In this document: positions 1-6,497 of the stretch, one piece after another
Layout: each line of letters begins with the position of its first letter
How positions within the stretch are numbered: the first letter of the stretch is position 1
Assembly (NCBI GenBank): GCA_016210395.1
Contig: JACQUI010000065.1
Span: 1 to 11,031, forward strand
DNA from: Chloroflexota bacterium
Lineage (GTDB): Bacteria; Chloroflexota; Dehalococcoidia; Lucifugimonadales; JACPCL1
DNA: 11,031 nt
Direction: 5' to 3'
The notes under the pieces: model-generated
The model's input: only the letters and a program-made list of their open reading frames with translations
Told to the model about the DNA's origin: nothing
Databases searched by the model: none
Translations under genes and position numbers: made by a program

Positions 1-786
1 GCAGAGTCGGAGGCGGAGTGCCGCGCCGCCGGCGAAAAGCTAGGATACCCGGTGGTGATGAAGCCGGTCATGAGCAGCTCAGGCAAGGGCCAGAGCGTTG
101 TACACGACGCCGGAGACATCGCCAAGGCATGGCGCTACGCCAACGAAGGCATGCGGGGCGACCGTCCCCGTGTGATTATCGAGGAGTTCATCCGCTTCGA
201 CTACGAGATCACGTTGCTGACGGTGCGCCAGCAGCACGGCCCGACGCTCTACTGCGCGCCTATAGGCCACCGCCAGGAGCGGGGCGACTACCAGGAGTCG
301 TGGCAGCCACAGGCAATGCCGCCAGACATGCTCACCGAAGCGCAAAGAATAGCTGGACTGATCACCGATAACCTTGGCGGCGCGGGAATCTTCGGCGTGG
401 AGTTCTTCGTCGCGAAGGACCGCGTGATCTTCTCCGAGCTTTCCCCCCGTCCTCACGATACGGGCATGGTCACACTCATTTCTCAGAACTTGAGCGAGTT
501 TGACCTGCACGCCCGCGCTGTGCTGGGCTTGCCCATTCCGCACATAGAGGTCTACGGGCCTTCGGCAAGCCACGTGGTGCTGGCGGACGGGTACGGCGAT
601 GGGGTTGCCTACCAGGGCGTGGAAGAGGCGATGGCCATTCCCTCCGCAGACGTCCGGATTTTCCGCAAGCCGAACACCAGGCCACATCGCCGCATGGCGG
701 TATGCCTTGCGAGGGGGACGAGCATTGACGAGGCAAAGGCCCGCGCCACAAGGGCCAGCGAGCTGGTGAAGGTGACCTCCCAGTAA
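1..786 (+). CDS. purT: Formate-dependent phosphoribosylglycinamide formyltransferase 2 (5' end outside window)
   Basis: PurT makes formylglycinamide ribonucleotide from GAR, formate and ATP in cytoplasmic purine synthesis, without needing formyl-tetrahydrofolate. The frame is open from base 1, so the N-terminal third (usual length about 390 residues) lies outside; 261 residues are visible. Residues about 14-31 hold the ATP-grasp stretch GYPVVMKPVMSSSGKGQS, followed by EEFIRFDYEITLLTVR, the APIGHRQERGDYQESWQPQ block, GIFGVEFFV and the metal/ATP-binding segment FSELSPRPHDTGMVT. The C-terminal part (FRKPNTRPHRRMAV) is also typical of PurT rather than PurK. The gene ends at TAA and converges on lhgO across a 226-base gap. 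No truncation or frameshift is visible in the part present. The in-frame ATG at 52 is internal and not the start. Confidence 0.96.
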   Translation, partial: AESEAECRAAGEKLGYPVVMKPVMSSSGKGQSVVHDAGDIAKAWRYANEGMRGDRPRVIIEEFIRFDYEITLLTVRQQHGPTLYCAPIGHRQERGDYQESWQPQAMPPDMLTEAQRIAGLITDNLGGAGIFGVEFFVAKDRVIFSELSPRPHDTGMVTLISQNLSEFDLHARAVLGLPIPHIEVYGPSASHVVLADGYGDGVAYQGVEEAMAIPSADVRIFRKPNTRPHRRMAVCLARGTSIDEAKARATRASELVKVTSQ

Positions 787-824
787 CGGACCCTGCGACT
801 GCCATCGCCTTGGGAAAACCCGTT

Positions 825-850
825 TGCTGTCATGCTGAGCCATGACGGCA
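825..850. repeat. Hairpin between the convergent purT and lhgO genes
   Basis: Arms 825-834 and 841-850 pair over 10 bp with one G-T wobble around a 6-base loop (CTGAGC). No T-run follows on the plus strand. On the minus strand a TTTT run comes about 8 bases after the stem, so it could act as a weak terminator for lhgO. The core TGTCATGCTGAGC resembles the start of a dispersed repeat common in environmental bacterial genomes, so it may instead be a repeat remnant. The rest of 787-1012 shows no gene. Confidence 0.35.
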
Positions 851-1012
851 GTCAGGCGAATCCATCTAAAACGGTTGCTGGTGTAGCGTGACCTCCTGCC
901 ACATCGCGACGCATTCGCAAGCGCAAAGCCTTAGGTTCTTCGCGATGTTCATTCCTCGCTCGCTCAGATTGGCATGCGGAAGGCTGCTGGCTGCGCCGCT
1001 TCAGCACCCCCG

Positions 1013-2227
1013 CTAGAGGTTGAACGACTTGGCCGCGGTGGTGACGATGTGCCGGCCGATGGCCAGGGAGGACGTGGCGGCAGGGGAGGGGGCGTTAAGA
1101 ACGTGAATGGCGTTTTGCATCTCCACGATGCTGAAGTCGTCCAGCAGGAAGCCTGTGCGGTCCACTGCCTGGGCGCGGACACCGGCCCCAGCGGGTACAA
1201 GGTCCTCCTCACGGATTTCGGGGAGCAGCTTCTGGAGCGCCCTGGTAAACGCCTTCTTGCTGAATGAGCGGTACATCTCACCCATTCCCGTCTTCCAGTA
1301 CTTTCGGCTCATACGCCAGAAGCCGGGCCAGGCAAGAGAGCCTGCGAAGTCGCCTGGGTTGACCTTGAACTTGGTGTAGCCTTCCCGCGCCAGGGCCAGA
1401 ACGGCGTTAGGGCCGGCCTCGACGCCGCCGTGGATGAGGCGGGTGTAGTGGACGCCCAGGAAAGGAAACAGGGGGTTGGGCACGGGGTAGATGAGGCCTT
1501 TGACCAGGTGGTGTTTGGAGGGAGCAATCTCGTAGTACTCGCCACGGAACGGGATGATCCGCACGTCCGGCTTCCGGCCCATCATGCGGACAATGGTGTC
1601 CGCGTGGAGGCCCGCGCAGTTGATGAGGTGGGCGGCCTCGAAGTCCCCCTGCGTGGTCTCGATGCCGAGCGCTCCGTTGGCGGCGCGGATACGCCGCACC
1701 CGCGCGCCGGTGACGAGGTCGCCCCCTTGCTCCTGCATCTGCGTAGCGTACGCCTGCGTGACCTGCTTGTAGTCAACGATGCCCGTTCTGGGGCAAAGAA
1801 GGGCTTTGACGCCGGAGGCGTGAGGCTCGACCTCTTTCAGCCGTTCCGGGCCAATCATGCTCAGCCCCTCGACGCCGTTGGCCGCGCCGCGCTCGTGCAG
1901 CGTCTGCAGGGCGGGCAACTCCGACTCGTCCGTAGCCACGACGACCTTGCCGATCAGGTTGTACGCGATGCCGTGCTGGTCGCAGAAGGCGCGAAGCTCC
2001 TTGCCGCCCTGGACGCACAGGGACGCCTTGTAGGAGCCCGGCCGGTAGTAGAGTCCCGAGTGGATCACACCGCTGTTGTGGCCGGTCTGGTGGGCCGCAA
2101 GGGTCTGCTCCTTTTCTAGCACCACGACCTTCTTGCTGGGGAAGGCTGCCGTCAGCTTCATGGCGGTTGCGGCACCCAGGATGCCCCCGCCGATAATCGC
2201 CACGTCGTATTTCTTGCTGGTGGCCAT
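1013..2227 (-). CDS. lhgO: L-2-hydroxyglutarate oxidase (FAD-dependent)
   Basis: This 404-residue enzyme of the DAO/LhgO family oxidises L-2-hydroxyglutarate to 2-oxoglutarate, passing electrons to the quinone pool or to oxygen depending on the member. That clears a by-product of central metabolism or serves glutarate/lysine breakdown. The N-terminus has the Rossmann dinucleotide motif (VAIIGGGILGAATA, residues 9-22), an acidic residue ending strand 2 (VVVLEKE, 34-40) and the family segment HNSGVIHSGLYYRPG (50-64). Further family blocks are GIVDYKQVTQAYA, LINCAGLHAD, PFRGEYYEI and the C-terminal GVRAQAVDRTG. Length matches the family. The ATG at 2227 was chosen because GGAG sits 5 bases upstream and the motif starts nine residues in; the open frame continues to 2368 but that part looks like translated promoter DNA. 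It appears to be a single-gene unit. Confidence 0.9.
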   Translation of the reverse strand: MATSKKYDVAIIGGGILGAATAMKLTAAFPSKKVVVLEKEQTLAAHQTGHNSGVIHSGLYYRPGSYKASLCVQGGKELRAFCDQHGIAYNLIGKVVVATDESELPALQTLHERGAANGVEGLSMIGPERLKEVEPHASGVKALLCPRTGIVDYKQVTQAYATQMQEQGGDLVTGARVRRIRAANGALGIETTQGDFEAAHLINCAGLHADTIVRMMGRKPDVRIIPFRGEYYEIAPSKHHLVKGLIYPVPNPLFPFLGVHYTRLIHGGVEAGPNAVLALAREGYTKFKVNPGDFAGSLAWPGFWRMSRKYWKTGMGEMYRSFSKKAFTRALQKLLPEIREEDLVPAGAGVRAQAVDRTGFLLDDFSIVEMQNAIHVLNAPSPAATSSLAIGRHIVTTAAKSFNL

Positions 2228-2284
2228 TGCGTCTCCAGGCCGGCCTTCGAAGCCCGGTTCGGTAACCTGTCGTAAGGATGCTTG

Positions 2285-2314
2285 ATTGTAGTCCAGACAC
2301 CTTGGGGGGAGCAA
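2285..2314 (-). promoter_or_regulatory. Probable promoter of lhgO
   Basis: On the minus strand a -10 hexamer TACAAT (2285-2290) follows an 18-base spacer from TTGCTC (2309-2314). This would start transcription near 2278 and give a leader of about 50 bases before the lhgO ATG. The -10 is good and the -35 keeps only TTG of the consensus. It lies inside the frame extended upstream of lhgO, which argues for the shorter protein. Confidence 0.5.
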
Positions 2315-2385
2315 GGTTTTGCTTCGCACGCTGCGTGCTGCGGACAGAGTGGCGCAGATTGGCTCCAAAATGGGCTGTTTAGCCC

Positions 2386-2414
2386 TTGCTCTGCGGCTTC
2401 AAGTAGCTTAGGAT
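2386..2414 (+). promoter_or_regulatory. Weak candidate promoter of the zinc-ribbon gene
   Basis: TTGCTC (2386-2391), a 17-base spacer and TAGGAT (2409-2414) fit a weak sigma-70 promoter, with a start near 2421 and a leader of about 26 bases. Both hexamers are poor matches; spacing and position are the main support. A small palindrome, GCACGC-T-GCGTGC (2326-2338), lies between this site and the lhgO promoter and could be a protein-binding site, but nothing links it to a regulator. Confidence 0.3.
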
Positions 2415-2446
2415 TCCTTTACATTCAGACAGGAGAGGAGAGGACC

Positions 2447-2587
2447 TTGGAAGCATATTGTCTCAAGTGCAGGAAAAAGCAGACCATAACCAAGCCTCAG
2501 CAGGTAAAACTCAAGAACGGGCAGGCGGCCACCCAGGGTACCTGTCCTGTATGCGGGACTAAGGTGTACCGGTTGGGCAAGGCATAG
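2447..2587 (+). CDS. DUF5679-type mini zinc-ribbon protein
   Basis: A 46-residue protein that is almost entirely one zinc ribbon: CLKC at residues 5-8 and CPVC at 33-36, separated by a basic, polar stretch (KKQTITKPQQVKLKNG). The EAYC-KCRKK start and the TCPVCGTK end match the DUF5679 family as I recall it, small proteins frequent in Chloroflexota. Proteins of this kind may bind nucleic acid or ribosomes, but the role is unknown. The start is TTG at 2447, directly behind a very strong purine-rich Shine-Dalgarno run (2431-2443); the frame is open to 2282, but nothing upstream looks coding. It stands alone, divergent from lhgO, and ends 31 bases before a strong terminator. Confidence 0.8.
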   Translation: MEAYCLKCRKKQTITKPQQVKLKNGQAATQGTCPVCGTKVYRLGKA

Positions 2588-2618
2588 TCATTCTCTTCCT
2601 ACATCCCGACCAAAGGGA

Positions 2619-2660
2619 TACACAAAAAGAGGGGCGAATGTTCGCCCCTCTTTTTGTGTA
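2619..2660. terminator. Bidirectional intrinsic terminator
   Basis: A perfect 20-bp inverted repeat (2619-2638 with 2641-2660) has only TG at its centre, so the RNA loop is probably four or more bases. Its core GAGGGGCGAA / TTCGCCCCTC is GC-rich and is flanked by AAAAA on the left and TTTTT on the right, giving a U-tract on either strand. It ends the zinc-ribbon transcript from the left and is placed to stop helicase transcripts from the right. Confidence 0.88.
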
Positions 2661-2670
2661 ATGTGCTGAG

Positions 2671-2722
2671 AGACCTAACACCTGCCCCCTTTCCTCGCAG
2701 GGAAGGGTCAGGGGTTAGGTCT
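2671..2722. repeat. REP-like imperfect hairpin downstream of the helicase
   Basis: About 24 bases of each arm pair imperfectly: AGACCTAAC (2671-2679) matches GTTAGGTCT (2714-2722), and inner C-rich and G-rich runs also pair, leaving a CGC tip near 2697. There is no T-tract. It lies in the 71-base gap between the terminator and the helicase stop and resembles the other hairpin elements in this window. Confidence 0.6.
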
Positions 2723-2729
2723 GCAATCG

Positions 2730-4178
2730 CTACGCGTACAGCCGTGTGAGACGCTTCAGTTGTAGCGCCTCACCCACGTGACGCTTGATGCCTTCGAACG
2801 TGTCCAGGTCCCATTCGGAGACGAAGGTAATGGCGGTGCCTGTCTTGCCCATCCGTGCGGTCCTGCCGATGCGATGTACGTACTCCTCCACGTTGCCGGG
2901 CATGTCGTAGTTGATGACGTGGGAGATGCCGGAGATGTCCAGCCCCCGGGCGGCAAGGTTGGTGGCCACGAGCAATCTCAGGCGGTTGGCCCGGAATAGC
3001 TTCATGACTGCATCTCGTTGCGCCTGGGTCATGTCTCCATGGATGCCCTGGGCGTCATAGCCCTTGCGTTTCAAGTCATGCACCAGGTCGTCAACTCCTG
3101 CCTTGGTGCGCCGGAAGATGAGCGCCTGGGTGATGCCCGCCGGGTCCTCGAGCAGCTCTCGCAGAGCCAGGCGCTTGTCCCTCTCTGCCACCTCATAGTA
3201 TACCTGCTCCACTTGCTCCACGGGCTTGGCTTCGCCGCCGGCGCGTATCCACTGGGGGTCGCGCATGTACCGGCGGGCCAGACGTTTGATCGGCTCGGGC
3301 ATGGTGGCCGAGAAGAGCAGCGTCTGGCGCGTGCGTGGAGTCTGGCGCAGGATACGCTCGATGTCCGGAGCAAAGCCGATGTCGAGCATCTGATCGGCCT
3401 CGTCCAGCACGACAATGCGGACGTTGGACAGGCCGATGTTGCCCCTTTGCATATGGTCCATGAGGCGGCCTGGAGTGGCCACGATGATCTGAGGGCCGCG
3501 CTGCAGGGCGTCCATCTGAGGGCCGAAGGCTTGCCCGCCGTAGATGGCGGCGGCCCTGACGCCCTTGTACTGGCCCAGGCGGCTGACCTCTGCGCATACC
3601 TGGACTGCCAGCTCTCTGGTTGGCGTGAGCACGAGGGCCTGAAGCGTCCTCGCAGTGTTGTCCACGGTTTCCACCAGAGGGATGCCGAAGGCGGCGGTCT
3701 TGCCCGTGCCGGTCTGCGCCTGCCCCACGACGTCGAGGGACTGGCGCAGCAGCGGGATGACGCTCTCCTGAATTGGCGTGGGATCGGAATATCCCATGAT
3801 GGCCAGCGCCCTGGCGACCTCCGGCGTCACGGGCATGGCGCCGAAGAAGTATTCAGAGAGGGAAGTTTCCGGCTCTTGCTCATCTGAGGCTTGGACGGCT
3901 GTGTCTGCGCCGTTCGAAGGGCCCTGGCCGCGGCGGCGATTGCGGGGCCGGCGGCGTCTCCTGACGTGGACGGCGTCTGAAACAGGGACGTCATCCGGGG
4001 TCGGCAAGGCTTGCGCGCGGTCTGGCTGGGGAATAGAAGGGGCGGGCGCCTGGTGCGTGGGACGCTGGTCTATGGCCTCTGGGGCTGCGGCAGGACTGGC
4101 ATCAGGCGGCGGCGAGGACTCAGGAGCAGACGGTTTGCGGAACAGGGAGGAAAGAGTGCGGAACAGGGCAGTGAGAAT
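2730..4178 (-). CDS. DEAD-box RNA helicase with basic N-terminal extension
   Basis: ATP-dependent RNA helicase, likely acting in ribosome assembly, mRNA turnover or cold adaptation. Counting from the in-frame TTG at 4007, motifs are: Q motif GYSDPTPIQ 72-80, motif I AQTGTGKT 97-104, PTREL 129-133, TPGR 178-181, DEAD 202-205, SAT 233-235, LIFRRT 296-301, ARGLD 353-357 and HRIGRTARMG 378-387. The protein stops soon after the second RecA domain; the basic tail (RRRRRPRNRRR, 16-26) is N-terminal instead of C-terminal. The TTG has no Shine-Dalgarno sequence, and the first in-frame ATG (3836) falls inside the core region. The frame is open up to 4236, and an ideal AGAGGAGG sits 7 bases before an in-frame ATT at 4178, giving 482 residues beginning ILTALFRTLSSLFRK. 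I chose that start as an inference; TTG at 4007 (425 residues) is the conventional alternative. A close relative of DeaD/CsdA/RhlE cannot be chosen without a tree. Confidence 0.92.
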   Translation of the reverse strand: MLTALFRTLSSLFRKPSAPESSPPPDASPAAAPEAIDQRPTHQAPAPSIPQPDRAQALPTPDDVPVSDAVHVRRRRRPRNRRRGQGPSNGADTAVQASDEQEPETSLSEYFFGAMPVTPEVARALAIMGYSDPTPIQESVIPLLRQSLDVVGQAQTGTGKTAAFGIPLVETVDNTARTLQALVLTPTRELAVQVCAEVSRLGQYKGVRAAAIYGGQAFGPQMDALQRGPQIIVATPGRLMDHMQRGNIGLSNVRIVVLDEADQMLDIGFAPDIERILRQTPRTRQTLLFSATMPEPIKRLARRYMRDPQWIRAGGEAKPVEQVEQVYYEVAERDKRLALRELLEDPAGITQALIFRRTKAGVDDLVHDLKRKGYDAQGIHGDMTQAQRDAVMKLFRANRLRLLVATNLAARGLDISGISHVINYDMPGNVEEYVHRIGRTARMGKTGTAITFVSEWDLDTFEGIKRHVGEALQLKRLTRLYA

Positions 4179-4181
4179 TGG

Positions 4182-4195
4182 AGAGCCTCCTCTAT
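4182..4195 (-). promoter_or_regulatory. Shine-Dalgarno sequence that decides the helicase start
   Basis: On the minus strand AGAGGAGG is followed by CTCTCCA and then ATT (4178-4176). This is the only strong ribosome-binding sequence between the promoter and the helicase core, and no ATG, GTG or TTG lies within 20 bases downstream in any frame. It is the main reason for proposing a non-standard ATT start. Confidence 0.55.
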
Positions 4196-4252
4196 GGGCG
4201 TAGGTGGTGAAGGCGACGTTCTGTGGCGCGCGGTGTCACATACAACGAAAGA

Positions 4253-4274
4253 GGCGCAGCAACACGCCTGCGCC
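4253..4274 (-). promoter_or_regulatory. Hairpin in the helicase mRNA leader
   Basis: A 7-bp perfect stem, GGCGCAG (minus strand 4274-4268) with CTGCGCC (4259-4253), encloses an 8-base loop and is followed on the minus strand by TCTTTCGTTGT. It sits mid-way in the roughly 140-base leader between the promoter and the Shine-Dalgarno site. The U-run is interrupted, so it could be a weak attenuator or just leader structure. Confidence 0.4.
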
Positions 4275-4325
4275 CCCAGAGGACCTTATAGTGCTTTATC
4301 GCTGGACCGAACGTCATTTGACTTA

Positions 4326-4354
4326 AGTATACGGCATTGGGGGATAGCTGTCAA
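4326..4354 (-). promoter_or_regulatory. Strong sigma-70 promoter of the helicase gene
   Basis: On the minus strand TTGACA (4349-4354) and TATACT (4326-4331) are separated by exactly 17 bases; the -35 is perfect and the -10 has five of six bases. Transcription would start near 4319. The -35 begins 8 bases after the stop codon of the DUF192 gene, so the helicase can be expressed on its own although it lies on the same strand behind the three-gene unit, with no terminator between. Confidence 0.82.
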
Positions 4355-4361
4355 AAAGCTG

Positions 4362-6347
4362 CTATTTCCTGAACTCCACTTCCATGCCCGTGGTCAGCGC
4401 CATCTCTGCGGACAGGCCGGCGTTCATCTCGATGGCGTAGAGAGCTGCCGCGCGCGACTGGTACAGGCGCAGCTCGTCTTCCTTGGCTGCAGGCTGCGCA
4501 CGCATGGTCTGGATGTCTACGATTTCGCGGTCTTTGCTCAGGAAAAGGACGTCCAGGTCTATGAGCACGTCCTTCATCCAGAACGTCCACCGGTCTTCCT
4601 GCGGCAGGATGAACAACATGCCTGTGTCCCTAGCGAGGATGGGCAGGTTGGAGAGGCCTTTCCGCAGGGTGGCAGGATCTGCTGCTACTTCCAGGCGCAG
4701 CGCCCTGCCGTTGAGTACGGCGTACTGGGCCTGGGCCAAAGGATCGGCGCTGGACGGGGTGGCGGCGCTCCTGGACGCAGTCCCTGTCGCTGCGGATGTT
4801 CCGCTGGTCCGCGCCGAGGCGGCAGCGGCGGCCTCTGCCGCAGCCTGGGCTGCGGCCTGTGCGCTTGCCCTGGACGTGGCGTCCTGGGGTAGCTCGATAG
4901 AGTCTATCATGCCGAAATCGGTGTACTGGTAGTCCACCATCTCGTCCACGGTCTCGTCGCCGTTGAAGGTGGGCGCGCGCTTCTTCATTGCGAAGCGCCC
5001 GATATAGCCATCGGTCTCACGCACCCAGATGGTGATGTCTACAACTGCCACTGCCAGGAATTTCTGGCGCTGCTGCTCGTCCTTGATGCTGATGTCTTTG
5101 CCGCCTTCACCTTTGTTCTGCCAGATGACCTCGGCCTCCCGCATATTAGGGACGCGGCACGAGAAGATGCGGTTGGAAACGCCATTGATGACCTGCCTGC
5201 CTTCAGCCTCACGGAAGTCGTGGCACCATGCGAAGCGCACCCAGGGCTGGAAGAGGGCGGTGTTGAAAACGCTGGGGTCATAGGTGTCCTGCACCCAGTC
5301 CTTCAGAAAATCCGCGGCGTCCACGTCGTTGCAGCGTTGGGAGCGTGTGGCGCTGATGACCACGATGTCTTTGTTGCGGCACTGGACCGCCGCTCCGGAG
5401 GTGAGGTACTTGGTTGCCACCTGGTCTGGGGCGACGAACCGGAACTCCTCGCGGATATCTATGGGCGATCTGCCGGTAGAGAAGACCTGCCCATCCACTC
5501 CGTTGGCGCGGTAGTTGGGCGCGTTCTGCATGCGGAAGACGGTCTGCTTGGCGTACCGCTGGCGTGTGTACGTCGGATTGAACATCCAAGCGGTGCCGAA
5601 AGCGACCAGAAGAGCTGCGATGGCCGTTAACAAAGCCAGGCCGCGTAGGTTGCGCCGGGAGAACCACCCCGTGTCCAGCCTGCCGTACCTTGCGGGGGCG
5701 GCAGGCATCACCACCGCGGCCCGCGGCGCCGGGGCTGCAACGACGGGCTGATGGACCTCCGGTATGGAAACCTCCGAAACGCCTGCGACGAATGCCCGCT
5801 CCAGCCTGGGCGCCATGTCCTGGAGGGCGTCCACCCGGGAGCGCAGGTCGTTGAGGTAGACCCGCAGATTGCTTGTTTGGGACGACACAGGCATGGGCTG
5901 GCCCGCCCTGGCCATGCCGCCTGCGATGCCGGCCGCTAGCGCAGTCTCCAGACGGGGCACGACGATCTGCAGGCTGTTGAGGCGGCGGCGCAGGTCTCGC
6001 AGGTAGTCCGGCAGCGTGGCGGATGCTTCAGCCGTGCCGCCTCTCCCGGCGCCGGCGCGCGACTCCATCGCCTGCTCCAGGCCGGGAACCGTATCTTTCA
6101 GGGCAGCGAAGCTGGCCTTCAGCTCTGCGAGCGTGGACTGGACTGCCTGGCTGCTGTCATCGTGGCCCGGATGTCCTGGGGCGGCGTGGCTGGCTGGATC
6201 GAAAGAGACCGGCTGGCGCGCGTGGCCGGCCAGCGCCTGCTCGATGCGCGGCACCGTGTCCTCTAGGGCGCGGATATTGGACATGAGGTCATTGATGGTG
6301 GACCTCAGTGCCTCAATTCGCGCGTACCTGTCAGGAGACGGTTCCAT
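4362..6347 (-). CDS. Membrane-anchored coiled-coil protein with C-terminal DUF192 domain
   Basis: This 661-residue protein has an unusual order of parts. Residues 7-189 carry four degenerate helical repeats ending in a VPRLE-like signature (VPRIEQA, VPGLEQA, VPRLETA, APRLERA). A linker rich in Ala, Val and Pro leads to one transmembrane helix (about 235-256, after SRRNLRG). Residues 259-486 form a mostly beta-like domain holding all four cysteines (323, 339, 375, 397). It vaguely recalls LolA/LppX-type lipid-binding sheets, but I cannot assign it. An Ala/Ser linker (489-539) precedes DUF192 (542-660), recognisable by the stretches RKGLSNL, DTGMLFILP, FWMKDVLIDLDVLFL and AIEMNAG. Positive charges before the helix suggest a cytoplasmic N-terminus and an exported C-terminus. 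DUF192 has no settled function. ATG at 6347 was chosen because the upstream frame crosses a hairpin repeat; its ribosome site (AGGA, 12 bases away) is weak. It is the last gene behind two coiled-coil genes. Confidence 0.8.
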   Translation of the reverse strand: MEPSPDRYARIEALRSTINDLMSNIRALEDTVPRIEQALAGHARQPVSFDPASHAAPGHPGHDDSSQAVQSTLAELKASFAALKDTVPGLEQAMESRAGAGRGGTAEASATLPDYLRDLRRRLNSLQIVVPRLETALAAGIAGGMARAGQPMPVSSQTSNLRVYLNDLRSRVDALQDMAPRLERAFVAGVSEVSIPEVHQPVVAAPAPRAAVVMPAAPARYGRLDTGWFSRRNLRGLALLTAIAALLVAFGTAWMFNPTYTRQRYAKQTVFRMQNAPNYRANGVDGQVFSTGRSPIDIREEFRFVAPDQVATKYLTSGAAVQCRNKDIVVISATRSQRCNDVDAADFLKDWVQDTYDPSVFNTALFQPWVRFAWCHDFREAEGRQVINGVSNRIFSCRVPNMREAEVIWQNKGEGGKDISIKDEQQRQKFLAVAVVDITIWVRETDGYIGRFAMKKRAPTFNGDETVDEMVDYQYTDFGMIDSIELPQDATSRASAQAAAQAAAEAAAAASARTSGTSAATGTASRSAATPSSADPLAQAQYAVLNGRALRLEVAADPATLRKGLSNLPILARDTGMLFILPQEDRWTFWMKDVLIDLDVLFLSKDREIVDIQTMRAQPAAKEDELRLYQSRAAALYAIEMNAGLSAEMALTTGMEVEFRK

Positions 6348-6379
6348 ACTGTTGCGCTGTCCTATGGTGATAGTAGCTT

Positions 6380-6461
6380 CCTCCCCTCTTGCGGGGGAGG
6401 ACTGAGGTAGGGGTCGCCCCCTGGTCACCCCTATCCTAGCCCTTCCCTTGACGGGGAAGGG
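6380..6461. repeat. Cluster of three REP-like hairpins
   Basis: Three stems lie in tandem in the 150-base gap between the 359-residue coiled-coil gene and the DUF192 gene: CCTCCCC/GGGGAGG (6380-6386 with 6394-6400), TAGGGGT/ACCCCTA (6408-6414 with 6427-6433) and CCCTTCCC/GGGAAGGG (6440-6447 with 6454-6461). The third shares CCCTTGACGGG with the element at 10746-10766. None has a clean T-tract, so they may protect mRNA ends or lower downstream expression instead of fully terminating it. Confidence 0.65.
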
Positions 6462-6497
6462 ACTCACTGGCGCTGCCAAAGCGGGAGAAGCACCTTG

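Noticed and set aside
828..976. Possible degenerate mobile element bounded by TGTCATGCTGAGC and an inverted GCTCAG..GGCATGC
   Set aside because: The two ends match only partly and there is no target-site duplication or internal gene; too weak to call.
1430..2119. Plus-strand open frame of 229 codons inside lhgO
   Set aside because: It is antisense to a gene with clear FAD-enzyme motifs and has no recognisable domain; long mirror frames are expected in high-GC coding DNA.
2228..2368. 47-codon upstream extension of lhgO
   Set aside because: It overlaps a likely promoter and leader, and the ATG at 2227 has a GGAG ribosome site and the expected distance to the Rossmann motif.
3018..3887. Plus-strand open frame of 289 codons inside the helicase
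   Set aside because: It lies opposite all the helicase motifs and its translation shows no domain; shadow frame.
4801..4890. Ala-codon repeat that looks like a DNA microsatellite
   Set aside because: The codons vary and encode an Ala/Ser linker, so this is protein-level low complexity and not a DNA repeat.
6348..6479. 44-codon upstream extension of the DUF192 protein
   Set aside because: It translates the hairpin repeat cluster at 6380-6461 and gives low-complexity Pro/Arg/Gly sequence; the ATG at 6347 starts the first helical repeat.
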